Positions 17,730 through 26,725 are shown, numbered from the stretch's first letter. The stretch is DNA of 64,000 nt from Streptomyces griseochromogenes (GCF_001542625.1 NZ_CP016279.1:6014001-6078000); one strand, 5' to 3'. The notes: generated by a model from the sequence alone, not told the origin. Made by a program: numbers and translations.

Positions 17730-18605
17730 ATGGCTCAGGCCGAACTCCATCCGGGCGGCGTCGAATCGGAGAACCATCCGTGGAAGATCCGCCTCGTCGA
17801 ACACCCGAAGCGATTTGAATCGGCGCAGTTCACCGCCGCCAAGAAGACGGCACACGAAATCCTTCGCAAGATGAACGACGCCGACCTGCCCTACGGGCCA
17901 CGGCCTGTCGATGCGGGGCCCGAGCACGCCGAGCACTGGGAGATGCACCATGGCGGCAGCCTGTGGGTCATGGGCTCTCACGGCTGGCTGATGTACCGCG
18001 CCCGGGTGGGCATCGAGTGGAGCATGCAGTTCTGCGCCGACCCCGACAAGGTCGAACGGCTCCGGCAGGAGGCCGCCGAGTTGGTCGACGCCTTCCCCCG
18101 CACTCTGCCCGCGCTGGCGGAACTGGGTTACGACCGCGCCGAGGAACTGCTGCGCACGCCGATCAAGGACGCCGACGGGGTCGAGGCCTGGACCGACTCC
18201 CTGTTCAACGCGTGCGTGCCGCTGAGCCGCGAGAACCACCAGGGGATCCTTCCCAAGGTGCCCGGTGAACACCACTACCCCTGGCCGGTGAAGGGTGCGG
18301 ACTTCGTGCGCTACGACGACTTCCAGCTGTGGGTGACGCTGCCCGACGGCACCCATGGCGCCGTGGCTCCGGTGGACCGCCGCGGCTCCGGCGACGGACA
18401 CGTCCGCCTGGCCTTCGCCCCCGAGGGCAGCGCCGCCGCGGCGACGCTCGCGGAGGCGCAGGACCGTGGACTGATGGCCGTTCTGCCGGCGAACAGCCCG
18501 GTCGCGCTGCAGGCCTACTCCCGGCAGATCTCCCCCGACCGGCGCACCGCCTCCGGTCCTCTGTCGGCCGAGGCGTCACGGCACGGCCGCCATCGCTCCG
18601 GCTAG
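17730..18605 (+). CDS. Uncharacterised Streptomyces protein (possibly DUF6424)
   Basis: A 291-residue soluble protein of unknown function. GAGGAGG lies 6 nt upstream of ATG 17730. The body is rich in aromatic residues (HWEMHHGGSLWVMGSHGWLMYRARVGIEWSMQF), and the C-terminal ~35 residues are low-complexity and probably disordered. No catalytic motif is evident. It is followed after 15 bp by the DUF2235 gene on the same strand and probably shares its transcript. The DUF6424 label is from memory of similar actinobacterial proteins and is unverified. Confidence 0.75.
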   Translation: MAQAELHPGGVESENHPWKIRLVEHPKRFESAQFTAAKKTAHEILRKMNDADLPYGPRPVDAGPEHAEHWEMHHGGSLWVMGSHGWLMYRARVGIEWSMQFCADPDKVERLRQEAAELVDAFPRTLPALAELGYDRAEELLRTPIKDADGVEAWTDSLFNACVPLSRENHQGILPKVPGEHHYPWPVKGADFVRYDDFQLWVTLPDGTHGAVAPVDRRGSGDGHVRLAFAPEGSAAAATLAEAQDRGLMAVLPANSPVALQAYSRQISPDRRTASGPLSAEASRHGRHRSG

Positions 18606-18620
18606 CGAAGGAGCGCGGGC

Positions 18621-19745
18621 ATGCCTCGTGCGATCGTCGTCTGCCTCGACGGGACGGGCAACCAGGTGGGCGCGAGTCACCCCACCAATGTGGTCAGGCT
18701 GATGGAGATGCTGGACGCGGACGATCCGGCCCGGCAGCTGGTCTACTACGACCCCGGCGTCGGGACCATGTCGTCGGCCACCGCCCACGGCCCGGTGGGC
18801 CACCGGTTCTCCCGCCTGTGCGGCCTCGCCTTCGGCAGTGGGATGCGGACCAACCTCGCCGAGGCGTACACGTACCTCATGGGGCACTGGCAGCCGGGTG
18901 ACCAGGTGTATGTGTTCGGATTCAGCCGCGGCGCCTACACCGCCCGGGCGCTCGTCGGCATGCTGAACAAGCCCGGTCTCATGCGCCCGGGCTCGGAGAA
19001 CCTGGTGCCGTACGCCGTGGCGAAGTACGCCTTCAACCACGACATCGACGAGAGCGAGCGGGAGGTCGCCCGGTTCTCGCACACGTTCTGCCGGCGCACC
19101 GAGAACGAACCGCTGTGGGAGGACGTCAAGCGGAACGATCCACGGCAGGTCTCGCACCACGCCCTGCCGGTGACCTACCTCGGCGTCTGGGACACGGTGA
19201 AGGCGGCCGGTCTGCTGCGCCTGGGCAATCTGCGGTGGCCGTACACCCACGAGTTGCCGAACGCGGCCCGCATCCGGCACGCCGTGTCACTCGACGAGAC
19301 CCGCCGCCCTTACCACGAGTTCCTGGTGAAGCCCCGTCCCGCGCCGCGTCAGGGCACCGCGGAGGAGGTCTGGTTCGCCGGGGTGCACTCCGACGTCGGC
19401 GGCACCTTCGCCCATGCCGAGGGCGCGCCCCTGCTCTCCGCGATCCCACTGAAGTGGATCATCGACGGTGTCACCGAGGACCTGGTGTTCCGCCCCCAGG
19501 CCTACGGCACCACCTGCGCGATCACCGAGGAATTCGCCGGCGCCCCGGTCCACGACAACGGCTCCCTGTGGATCCTCGCGGGCCGGCGCTCCCGTCCCCT
19601 GCCGAACGACGCCGTGCTGCACGCCAGCGTCAGGCTGCGGCGGGAGCGGGATCCCCGGTACCGTCCGGATCTGCCCGGTCCGCAGGAGCCGGGCCGCTGG
19701 GCGGACCCCGACTGGACCAAGCCGGTCCCGCCGCCGGGCGGTTGA
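18621..19745 (+). CDS. DUF2235 alpha/beta-hydrolase-like protein
   Basis: This 374-residue protein starts with the family hallmark IVVCLDGTGNQVG and contains the nucleophile elbow GFSRGAYTARALVG (GxSxG) near 109-122, with Asp and His candidates in WFAGVHSDVGG. DUF2235 proteins are predicted serine hydrolases. Some members are phospholipase effectors of type VI secretion systems; others are housekeeping proteins of unknown role. No signal peptide or membrane segment is seen. It is co-directional and close to the gene at 17730. The substrate cannot be inferred. Confidence 0.85.
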   Translation: MPRAIVVCLDGTGNQVGASHPTNVVRLMEMLDADDPARQLVYYDPGVGTMSSATAHGPVGHRFSRLCGLAFGSGMRTNLAEAYTYLMGHWQPGDQVYVFGFSRGAYTARALVGMLNKPGLMRPGSENLVPYAVAKYAFNHDIDESEREVARFSHTFCRRTENEPLWEDVKRNDPRQVSHHALPVTYLGVWDTVKAAGLLRLGNLRWPYTHELPNAARIRHAVSLDETRRPYHEFLVKPRPAPRQGTAEEVWFAGVHSDVGGTFAHAEGAPLLSAIPLKWIIDGVTEDLVFRPQAYGTTCAITEEFAGAPVHDNGSLWILAGRRSRPLPNDAVLHASVRLRRERDPRYRPDLPGPQEPGRWADPDWTKPVPPPGG

Positions 19746-19926
19746 GAGCCGTCAATAGCACAACTCCAGTGGCACGTCTTCTTGAACAGGCTTAGCGTAG
19801 AAATTGACTCCTCGCTCACACCCCACCCTGATGGGCTGTGAGTTCACCGTCGCCCGACCGTGGGTGATCAATCCCGGATTCGGTTCGCCGCGGCGTCATG
19901 GGACTGAAGGAAGGAAGCGAGCCACC

Positions 19927-20646
19927 ATGGTCGCTCTGTCCAACGTCCGGTTCGGCAAGACCAACGAGGACGTACGCACCGTACAAAGAGCCCTGATCGC
20001 ACGGGGCCACCAGATCCCGGACGGAGCCACCGGCACCTTCGGCGAACAGACCAGAGCCGCCTACCGCGCCGAGCAGCTCGCCCAGGGGTTCACCGGAGCG
20101 GACGCCGACGGCATCCCGGGCTGCCGCTCACTCAGCGCCCTCGGCCGCCACGCCGGCTTCGCCGTCGACTGCACGGACGCCGCGCCTCCGGTGCGTGCGG
20201 GCAGGCTCACCCTCGGTCAGGTCACGTACCACGACCCCAACGACGCGTTCGGGGAGGCCGCGATGCGGCGGTACGCCGACACGGCATGCCACCTGACCGG
20301 CATGGACCCGGAGTTCGGCGTCCCGGCACTGGTCACGATCTCCAGGCGGGAGTCCGCCTACAACAACCCCAGGTTCCGGGTGAACGACACGGATTCCAAC
20401 GCGCGGGGCCCCCTTGCCGCCGACGGGCACCGGCAGAACTGTTCCCGCGGCGCCACCCAGTGCATTCCCACCACATTCGCCGCGTTCCACCAGGCGGGCA
20501 CGGCGACGACGCCCTACGACGTGGTCGCCGACATGTGCGCGACGGTCAACTACGTGCGCGACAGATACCACGTCAACCAGTCGGGCTCGAACTTCACCGC
20601 CCGCGTGCAGCAGGCAGACCCGAACCGGCCTCCGCACGGTTACTAG
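19927..20646 (+). CDS. Peptidoglycan-binding / lytic transglycosylase-like protein without signal peptide
   Basis: A 239-residue protein. An N-terminal peptidoglycan-binding domain (about 4-58, TNEDVRTVQRALIARGHQIPDGATGTFGEQTRAAY) is followed by an SLT-type lysozyme fold. The family-1 motif RRESAYNNP carries the catalytic Glu and GATQCIPTTFAAFH is the conserved G-x-x-Q-x-x-P block. The ribosome-binding site AAGGAAGG precedes ATG 19927. There is no secretion signal, which is odd for a cell-wall enzyme. This resembles phage tail or injected effector enzymes. Export by a holin-like, contractile or lysis route is possible but not shown. Confidence 0.82.
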   Translation: MVALSNVRFGKTNEDVRTVQRALIARGHQIPDGATGTFGEQTRAAYRAEQLAQGFTGADADGIPGCRSLSALGRHAGFAVDCTDAAPPVRAGRLTLGQVTYHDPNDAFGEAAMRRYADTACHLTGMDPEFGVPALVTISRRESAYNNPRFRVNDTDSNARGPLAADGHRQNCSRGATQCIPTTFAAFHQAGTATTPYDVVADMCATVNYVRDRYHVNQSGSNFTARVQQADPNRPPHGY

Positions 20647-20717
20647 GAACGCCGTTCCGGCCGCTGCGACGGCGTCGGCCGCACACCGCCAGGGGTTCGG
20701 GCCCGAGGAGCCGAGTC

Positions 20718-21431
20718 ATGACGCAGCACAACCCTTTCCCTGTCCCGGAGGAACCGGGACTGTTGGTGCCGGTCGGGGTCGCGGGCTGGCAGAACGGATA
20801 CGACGCCGGTATCAGCTCGCCGCCCGGCGTACCCCGTACACCGCTCGTCCGCAGCCTGGAATACGCGCAGGCCTGGGCGCAGGGCGCTGTCGCGGGCAAC
20901 GCCGACGGGCGGACCGAGGGGTGGCGGTGGGCGTACTTCAAGGGAGCCGTCCGGCCCGAGCCCAAGGACGCGGCGAACGGTCACTACGGCCCCCAGAACA
21001 GCGGCGAACCGGGGCGGACGGGCAGCGGAGCCTTCGCCCGGAGCTGGCCGGCAGTCGGTGAACTGCCCCTTCAGGTGATGCTGGCGCAGTTCGCCGAGGG
21101 GGACAGCGACGAGAACGGTCTCACCGGCAGGATCCTCGCCCGGGCCTGCGCCGACAAGGGCATCCCGCGCCTGTACCTGGCGGTCGGACTGAATTCCTCC
21201 GGACCCGTGCGGGAAGCAACCGGCGATCCGTTGAACGACGCCGGTTACTGGCACGGCACCGTGTGCGAGTCGCTGGAGGAGGCCGCGTCGGAGGCGTCCG
21301 CGCAGATGCCGCCGTCCCGTATACCGCACTTCGTGGCGCTGGTGCGGTACGCGCCGGCGGCCGAGCACCACTTCTTCGACCTCCTGCCGGCGGCCGACGG
21401 ATTCCCGCCGCACCGCGGCGGGAGCGGCTAG
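20718..21431 (+). CDS. Uncharacterised protein
   Basis: A 237-residue soluble protein behind GAGGAG, 72 bp after the transglycosylase gene. It starts MTQHNPFPVPEEP and has a GWQNGYDAG / AQGAVAGNADGRTEGW stretch of small and aromatic residues, then a helical middle and a C-terminal half with regular strand-like segments (RLYLAVGLNSSGP, HFVALVRYAPAAEHHFFDLLPA). I do not recognise the family. Its last bases overlap the stop of a small convergent gene. Confidence 0.7.
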   Translation: MTQHNPFPVPEEPGLLVPVGVAGWQNGYDAGISSPPGVPRTPLVRSLEYAQAWAQGAVAGNADGRTEGWRWAYFKGAVRPEPKDAANGHYGPQNSGEPGRTGSGAFARSWPAVGELPLQVMLAQFAEGDSDENGLTGRILARACADKGIPRLYLAVGLNSSGPVREATGDPLNDAGYWHGTVCESLEEAASEASAQMPPSRIPHFVALVRYAPAAEHHFFDLLPAADGFPPHRGGSG

Positions 21432-21628
21432 AACAGGGCGTCCTGATCAGGTTCCTGACGGAGCAGTGGGGCGACGTCCTCGCCCCTCCATTTCCGCTCC
21501 AGGTGCTTGCGCCAGCCCTGAGGCGGGGGCCACGGTATGCCCCATTCGGCAAGCTGCTTCTTCGTCCAACCGCCGCCGGAGGACTGCGCGGCGGTCACTT
21601 CGTCGGGTGAGGGTACGTAGTCGGCCAT
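21428..21628 (-). CDS. Small uncharacterised protein
   Basis: A 66-residue acidic/basic mixed protein starting MADYVPSPDEV, with the segment GGGWTKKQLAEWGIPWPPPQGW. Its composition (Trp and Lys rich, low Arg) is unlike a random shadow frame. Its 3' end overlaps the convergent gene by 4 bp. The ribosome-binding site is weak (AGCAGGG, 13 nt upstream). The function is unknown. Confidence 0.55.
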   Translation of the reverse strand: MADYVPSPDEVTAAQSSGGGWTKKQLAEWGIPWPPPQGWRKHLERKWRGEDVAPLLRQEPDQDALF

Positions 21629-21657
21629 CTGATGATCATGCCCTGCTCGACGCTCCG

Positions 21658-23460
21658 TCATACGTGGACTTCCGACGCGTGCGGGCGTGAGGCGTGTCCA
21701 GGGCTCAGACGGGCGGCGAGGAGTGCGATGTCGTCCTCGCACATGCCGTTGGTCAACTGGGTCAGCAGCGTGTCGAGCAGGTCCTCCAGCGAGCCGTCGG
21801 CAGACAGTCCCAGCGTGGTGAGGGCGCGCACGGAGTCGTCTATGTCCACGCCCCTTTGTTCCACGAGTCCGTCGGTGTAGAGCAGGAGGACGGAGCCGGG
21901 CTCGAATGCGAACGTTGTCATCTCGTAGTCGCCGAGTTCGGTTCCGATGGGCGGTCCGGCCGGCAGGCTCATCAGGCCGGTGCTGCCGTTCGGGCGGATG
22001 ACGAGCGGCGGCAGGTGCCCGGCCGTGGCCGCGGCGCAGGTGCCCGCCTGCGGATCCATCAGCACGAGCAGGCACGTGGCGACACGGTCGAGGCCGATGC
22101 GTGCGGCCCTGCGGTCGGCTTCGCCGAGCATGGCGTCCACCGGCATGCCGGAGGCGGCGACGGTGCGCAGGACGGAGCGGTACTGGCTCATGGCGACCGC
22201 GGCCTGGAAGCCGTGTCCCATCACGTCGCCCATGACCAGCAGGGTGCGGCAGTCCGGGAGTGCGATGGAGTCGTACCAGTCTCCGCCGACGAGGACACTG
22301 CGGCCGGAGGGCAGATAGCGGGTCGCCACCTCGACCGACGGGTGCGGGCTGTCCGGCTCCGACAGCAGGGCGCGCTGGAGTTCCAGCGTCATGGTGTGCT
22401 CGCGGCTGTAGCGGTGGGCGCTGTCGATGGAGACGGAGGCACGTGCGGCCACACCTTGTGCGGTGAGGATGTCGTCCTCGCTGAACGGCGGTGACGCTCC
22501 GATCCGCATCATGAGGGCGATGCCGACGCAGCGGCTGGCCGTGGGCAGTGGAACGATCAGCACCGAGTGGACACCGGCCGCCCGGAAGAGCCGCATGTGC
22601 TCGGGTTCGACGACGGCCTTGTGCAGCAGTTCGTCGGACGCCAGGTTGGCGAGCCAGGGCCGTCCGCTGTCGATGCAGCGCCGGGGCGCCGAACCGCGCG
22701 GGAGGTCGACGTACGGATCCGGTCCGAGTTCACGCAGGTGTCGTTGCAGTTCGGGCTGTGCCGACAGCTTCATCTTGCGCAGCCGGATCATGCCCGGCGG
22801 CGGCGGGGGCACACCGAAGAACTCCTCCTCGACGATGCCCACTCCGACCACGTCCGCCAGGGCAGGCGCGAGGAAGTCGGCGAGTTCGGCGCAGGTGGCC
22901 TGGAGGTCGAGGGTGGTGCCGACCCGGGTGGCCGCGGCATCCAGGAGGGCCAGTCGCTGGTGGGCGTTCTCGAGGTCGTCCAGGTACTGGCGCAGGTTGC
23001 TGACCTCGACGGATATTCCGCACACCCCGACGACGTGGCCCTGCACCTCGAGCCGGTGGAAGACCGCGCGCCAGAGTCTTCGTCCCACGGGTGAGGGGAC
23101 GCGCGTGGTTCCGTTCAGGGTCACTTCCCGGGGCTGCCCGTCCGCGAGCACCTCGATCAGCACGTCGTCGGGGGTCTGCACGTCCGGCAGCACCTCGCCC
23201 AGCTTTCTGCCGAGAAAGGTGGCGGCGGGTACGCCGGTGACCCGGCACCAGGCGGGGTTGACGTAGAGATGGCGCAGATGACGGTCGAGGATGACCACGG
23301 GAGCGGACGTGCCTTCGATGATGCCCTGGAGGAATCCGCACTCACAGGACATCTGCGTGCCGTCCACCGACGGTATGAGAGGTTCGTTCCCCATGGTTCG
23401 CGGCGCCGGGGACTGCACCTGGGGAAAGAGCCACGACGGCGGGAGTCGTTCAGGATTCAC
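21658..23460 (-). CDS. PAS-GAF-SpoIIE (PP2C-type) serine phosphatase
   Basis: A 600-residue cytoplasmic sensor phosphatase. A PAS domain (about 45-150, APVVILDRHLRHLYVNPAWCRVTG) is followed by a GAF domain (about 165-345) and a SpoIIE/RsbU phosphatase domain (about 370-590). The phosphatase domain has the metal-binding GGDWYD, MGDVMGHG, TAGHLPP and LLLYTDGLVE motifs. In Streptomyces such proteins dephosphorylate anti-anti-sigma factors and so tune alternative sigma factor activity. No anti-sigma partner is adjacent, so it probably acts in trans. The signal sensed is unknown. Confidence 0.92.
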   Translation of the reverse strand: MNPERLPPSWLFPQVQSPAPRTMGNEPLIPSVDGTQMSCECGFLQGIIEGTSAPVVILDRHLRHLYVNPAWCRVTGVPAATFLGRKLGEVLPDVQTPDDVLIEVLADGQPREVTLNGTTRVPSPVGRRLWRAVFHRLEVQGHVVGVCGISVEVSNLRQYLDDLENAHQRLALLDAAATRVGTTLDLQATCAELADFLAPALADVVGVGIVEEEFFGVPPPPPGMIRLRKMKLSAQPELQRHLRELGPDPYVDLPRGSAPRRCIDSGRPWLANLASDELLHKAVVEPEHMRLFRAAGVHSVLIVPLPTASRCVGIALMMRIGASPPFSEDDILTAQGVAARASVSIDSAHRYSREHTMTLELQRALLSEPDSPHPSVEVATRYLPSGRSVLVGGDWYDSIALPDCRTLLVMGDVMGHGFQAAVAMSQYRSVLRTVAASGMPVDAMLGEADRRAARIGLDRVATCLLVLMDPQAGTCAAATAGHLPPLVIRPNGSTGLMSLPAGPPIGTELGDYEMTTFAFEPGSVLLLYTDGLVEQRGVDIDDSVRALTTLGLSADGSLEDLLDTLLTQLTNGMCEDDIALLAARLSPGHASRPHASEVHV

Positions 23461-23699
23461 CGTCTTCTCCTGCTGTACGGGCAGAGTCGTTCCCTTCCCC
23501 CATCGTGCGGGGAGCGGGGGTGTGCCGCATCTTGGTCGGCGGACGCGGGACGCGCCCGCCGCTGCCCGAGATCCACCCGGACCGTGACCAGCTCCGTCAC
23601 CATGATCCGCACCACCATCGCGTTGAGCGCGCGCAAGGGTGCCGGCGGCCGAGGCGGCGCTGCCGGGCGTAAGGGTCGTCGCCCGGCAGGACGTGGGCG
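23461..23699. other. Intergenic region before the TetR remnant
   Basis: About 240 bp with no convincing gene. An HTH that would complete the TetR remnant downstream was sought in all three plus-strand frames and not found. A frame-closing TAA lies at 23670. Confidence 0.4.
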
Positions 23700-24070
23700 G
23701 TGCCGATGCTGGTCTTCGCGTTCCGGCAGGTCGTGGAGCGGACGCGGGCCCGGGTCGCCGGCCTCGACGCGCGCACCGGCCCGCGTGAGGCGCTGTCCGC
23801 CGCCCTGCGTGAACTGCTGCCGCTCGACGAGGACCGGCTCGCGGAATGCCGCGTGTACGTCGCCTTCGCCGCGCGCGCCGCCACCTCGCCCGAGCTCGCG
23901 GCCGTACGACGGGAGACGCCGGCGGCGATCCGTGCCGAACTACGGCAGACGCTGAGCGTGCTGCCCGCGCCCCCGCGCGGGCCCCGGCCCGACCCCGAGG
24001 TCGAGGCCCGGCTGCTCCTGGCCGTCGTCGACGGCCTCCTGTTCGACGCGGTCAGCGCTCCGGGGACTCT
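23700..24070 (+). pseudogene. TetR-family regulator lacking its DNA-binding domain
   Basis: The frame GTG-CCG-ATG starting at 23700 reads MLVFAFRQVVERTRARVAGL and then a normal BetI/TetR C-terminal ligand domain (TGPREALSAALRELLPLDEDR, ECRVYVAFAARAATSPELAAV, LLLAVVDGLLFDAVSAP). This matches the region immediately after the HTH of intact TetR proteins (usually ...TKDEMLVFAF). The HTH is absent and a stop lies in frame at 23670. The C-terminal end also runs out of family resemblance near 24060 and then enters the convergent gene. It is most simply a deletion remnant; a functional ligand-only protein is less likely. Confidence 0.75.
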
Positions 24071-24097
24071 GTCCCGAGCCGGTACGGGGCGGCGGCT

Positions 24098-24463
24098 TCA
24101 GATCCGGTCCGTCAGGTCGTCGGCGTACACCTGGGACAGTGGCTGCGGGCCGACGTACTGCTGGCAGTTGCACTGCCCGGCCTCGTAGCGCACCGGCTTC
24201 CTGTTCTCGTCCCAGGCCGTCGGGACCTCTACGCGTTCATGGCAGTGGCCCTGCTTGTCGTGCTTGGCCAGGTGGTGTGTGCACCCGCACACGGGTTCCG
24301 GTGCCAGGTGCGCCGCGTCGACGGCGAGCCGTTCCTCCTTCGCCGCGTCCATCAGTTGCAGCTTCCGCTCGTGCCGGTTCCGCAAAGCGGTACGGACGTT
24401 GTCCGCGATCCAGGCGAAGCCCCCCGTCCAGAAGAGGACCATCACCAACCAGAACCACTTCAT
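24098..24463 (-). CDS. Small membrane-anchored Cys/His-rich protein
   Basis: A 121-residue protein with one N-terminal membrane helix (MKWFWLVMVLFWTGGFAWIA) and a basic helix RTALRNRHERKL. The soluble tail has a cluster of metal-type ligands: CGCTHHLAKHDKQGHCHE, then GQCNCQQYVGP. The spacing suggests a zinc-binding fold facing the cytoplasm if the N-terminus is out. Similar proteins are widespread in Streptomyces without assigned function. It is convergent with the TetR remnant. Confidence 0.8.
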   Translation of the reverse strand: MKWFWLVMVLFWTGGFAWIADNVRTALRNRHERKLQLMDAAKEERLAVDAAHLAPEPVCGCTHHLAKHDKQGHCHERVEVPTAWDENRKPVRYEAGQCNCQQYVGPQPLSQVYADDLTDRI

Positions 24464-24619
24464 CGGTCATCCTTCCCCCGGCGGCCGTCCTTGCTGCGGC
24501 CGCAGCGCTCTCGGTGCCCGTCAAGGGTGCACCGGGTCGTCAAGATCAGGATAGACACGGGCCGGGCCGAGCTGGTGACACAGGCCGAGGCCGCTGCGAC
24601 TCCGTGCGAACAGTGCCGG

Positions 24620-26725
24620 CTACCGGTCCACACTGCCCAGCCACAGCACGTCACGCGCCCGGGTCATGGCGACGAAGAGCCGGCTGCGGGACAGTTCGTC
24701 GCGCTCGCGTCCGGTTTCGGAGGCCTCCGTGTCGGGCGCCCGGGAGCTGTCCGTCAGGGTCGCGTCGTACTCGGGAAGGTAGACCCGCTTGAACTCCAGC
24801 CCCTTGGCCCGGTGGTAACTGCCGAGTTTGACGGCGTCGACGGGGCGGCCGTCGTAGTGCTCCAGCAGGCATACGGAGATGCCCGCCCGTTCGAGGAGCC
24901 GCTGGTAGCGGCCGATGGCGCGCATGGAGGGGCACAGCACCGCGCTGTCGGCTCGGGCCGCGGGAGGCAGGCCGTGCAGCGCCTCCAGGAGGGCCTGGTC
25001 GTGCTCGGCCGGCGTCGGCCTCGCGACCCGGATCACCTGGCCGTCGTGGTACGTGAGGTCCACTTCCCTGCGGCCCGGCGTGCGCAGCCCGTCGATGTCC
25101 TCGAAGGAGTCCTCGGCCACGACGGCGAGCGCCGTGTCGAGGATCTCCTTGCTGTTGCGGTAGTTGGTCCGCAGTACCTGTCCACGATCACCGCGGATGT
25201 CGATGCCGGCCTCGGACAGCCGGAATCCGCCTGGGTAGACGGCTTGTTGGCCGTCACCGACCAGGAGCAGCCCGTTCGGGGCATCGCCGACGAGGGCGTG
25301 CAGGAGGCGCACTCCGACCAGGGTCAGGTCCTGGACCTCGTCCACGATCACGGCCGCGTAGCGGTGTTGTCCCGTACGGCGCCGCGCCTCGGCCAGCGCC
25401 AGGGAGAGGACATCGTTGAAGTCGTGTACGCCGCGCTCGGCGCGGAGGGCCTCGTACGCCTCGTACAGCGCCCAGACGGCCTGCCGATGCACACGGCGCA
25501 GGCTCGCACGCCGGCGTCGGCGGATCACCGTGGCGTACTCCTCGAAGGACGTGATGCCCCGGCCCTTGATGACGTGGTCGATCTCCTCCTTCCAGTACCC
25601 CGGGGCCGGATCGATCTCGGTCAGGCGGCTGTCGCGGCCGACGTGTTTCCAGGCGAGGCTGAAGGCGGTCTCGGCCTTGTCTCCGTGCAGCCGGACCGGG
25701 ACGCCGCGGTCCTGCAGGAACTCCTGGGCCCAGGAGTGCAGACTGCGGAAGTCGACCCTGTCGGCCACGGCGGGAGACATGGTCTTCAGGAACGTGGCCT
25801 GCACCCGCGGGAGGTTGTTGGCGAACGTGACGTACAGGAGCCGGCCGGTGGTGCGTTGGGCGAGGTGGGCCGCGCGGTGCAGGCCCACGACGGTCTTGCC
25901 GGTGCCGGCAGGACCGCTGATCCGTGCGGGGCCGGCCCAGTTGCGGCGCACCAGAGCCACCTGGTCGGGGCCGAGGAAGGTCATCCACTGTTCGATCGGG
26001 GCCCGCAGCGTTTCGTCCAGTGCCGCCTCGCGCAGCCCGTCGAGGTCGAACAGGCCGTCGGACAGGTCTTCCTGAGGCTGAGCCGGTGACGGGGGCAGTG
26101 GCTGCGGCTGCGGCTGCGGCTGCGGCTGCGGCACAGCGGATCCCTCGTACTCGGGGAAGACCCGCTCCAAGAGGTCGGCGATGGCGCGTACGGACGCGGC
26201 GGGCAGCCGCAAGCGCTCCGAGAGCAGGGCCGGACCCACCTCGTGCTCCCCCAGCAGCCGGATCCTGCCCAGTGCGGCATCGACGCGGTGACCTGCGAAG
26301 ACCATGAGAGGCTGGACCGCGACCGGGGACATCCCCAAGGACGCGACCGCCGACTCGGCCGCTTTCGTGACGGCCAGCAGTTTGGCCGCGTGCTCGTCGC
26401 GAGCCTCGCCGCCCGCGCGGAGCCTTCCCTGCGAAATCTCCGGCGCGGAGCGCCAGTTCTTGACATCGAGGACGAACACCCCGCCGGGACCGACCAACAG
26501 CATGTCCACATTGGCCGCCCGTGTTCCGGGCCATCTGCGATCCACGAGTAACCGCCACCCACGCGCGGTCAGGACCAACAGCTGTGCCGCGACTCTGCGT
26601 TCGCCCTCATCGGCGGCTTCCCATCGGCGTGCCTGCTGCCGGGCCGCCTGCCACTGCTCCCTCAGCAGCCGCTCCTGCCGCCGCGCCTCCTGCGCCCGCC
26701 GCGACGCCGATCCACCCACCGCCAT
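24620..26725 (-). CDS. NERD-nuclease domain fused to UvrD/Rep-like SF1 helicase
   Basis: A 701-residue DNA-processing enzyme. The N-terminal NERD domain (about 40-160) shows the nuclease-type NVDMLLVGPGGVFVLDVKNW with candidate catalytic Asp74, Asp87 and Lys89. A Pro-Gln linker at 199-213 joins it to a superfamily 1 helicase with Walker A GPAGTGKT at 271-278, the DEVQD Walker B box and C-terminal YHRAKGLEFKRVYLPEYDA and FVAMTRARDVLWLG motifs. Such fusions are proposed to act in DNA repair or defence against foreign DNA. No defence partner is adjacent. GGGGGGAG precedes ATG 26725. Confidence 0.9.
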   Translation of the reverse strand: MAVGGSASRRAQEARRQERLLREQWQAARQQARRWEAADEGERRVAAQLLVLTARGWRLLVDRRWPGTRAANVDMLLVGPGGVFVLDVKNWRSAPEISQGRLRAGGEARDEHAAKLLAVTKAAESAVASLGMSPVAVQPLMVFAGHRVDAALGRIRLLGEHEVGPALLSERLRLPAASVRAIADLLERVFPEYEGSAVPQPQPQPQPQPLPPSPAQPQEDLSDGLFDLDGLREAALDETLRAPIEQWMTFLGPDQVALVRRNWAGPARISGPAGTGKTVVGLHRAAHLAQRTTGRLLYVTFANNLPRVQATFLKTMSPAVADRVDFRSLHSWAQEFLQDRGVPVRLHGDKAETAFSLAWKHVGRDSRLTEIDPAPGYWKEEIDHVIKGRGITSFEEYATVIRRRRRASLRRVHRQAVWALYEAYEALRAERGVHDFNDVLSLALAEARRRTGQHRYAAVIVDEVQDLTLVGVRLLHALVGDAPNGLLLVGDGQQAVYPGGFRLSEAGIDIRGDRGQVLRTNYRNSKEILDTALAVVAEDSFEDIDGLRTPGRREVDLTYHDGQVIRVARPTPAEHDQALLEALHGLPPAARADSAVLCPSMRAIGRYQRLLERAGISVCLLEHYDGRPVDAVKLGSYHRAKGLEFKRVYLPEYDATLTDSSRAPDTEASETGRERDELSRSRLFVAMTRARDVLWLGSVDR
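26101..26130. repeat. Five perfect GCTGCG hexamers
   Basis: An in-frame hexanucleotide microsatellite inside the NERD-helicase gene. It encodes the alternating Pro-Gln linker between nuclease and helicase domains. Copy-number changes would keep frame and only change linker length. Confidence 0.9.

Noticed and set aside
16617..18605. Long plus frame joining the end of the AsnC gene with the gene at 17730
   Set aside because: Only its last 291 codons, from ATG 17730 with a strong ribosome-binding site, look like protein. The upstream part lies out of frame over the AsnC gene and then crosses an empty gap.
26101..26130. GCTGCG repeat considered as a regulatory microsatellite
   Set aside because: It lies inside a coding region in frame and is fully explained as the Pro-Gln linker of the NERD-helicase.
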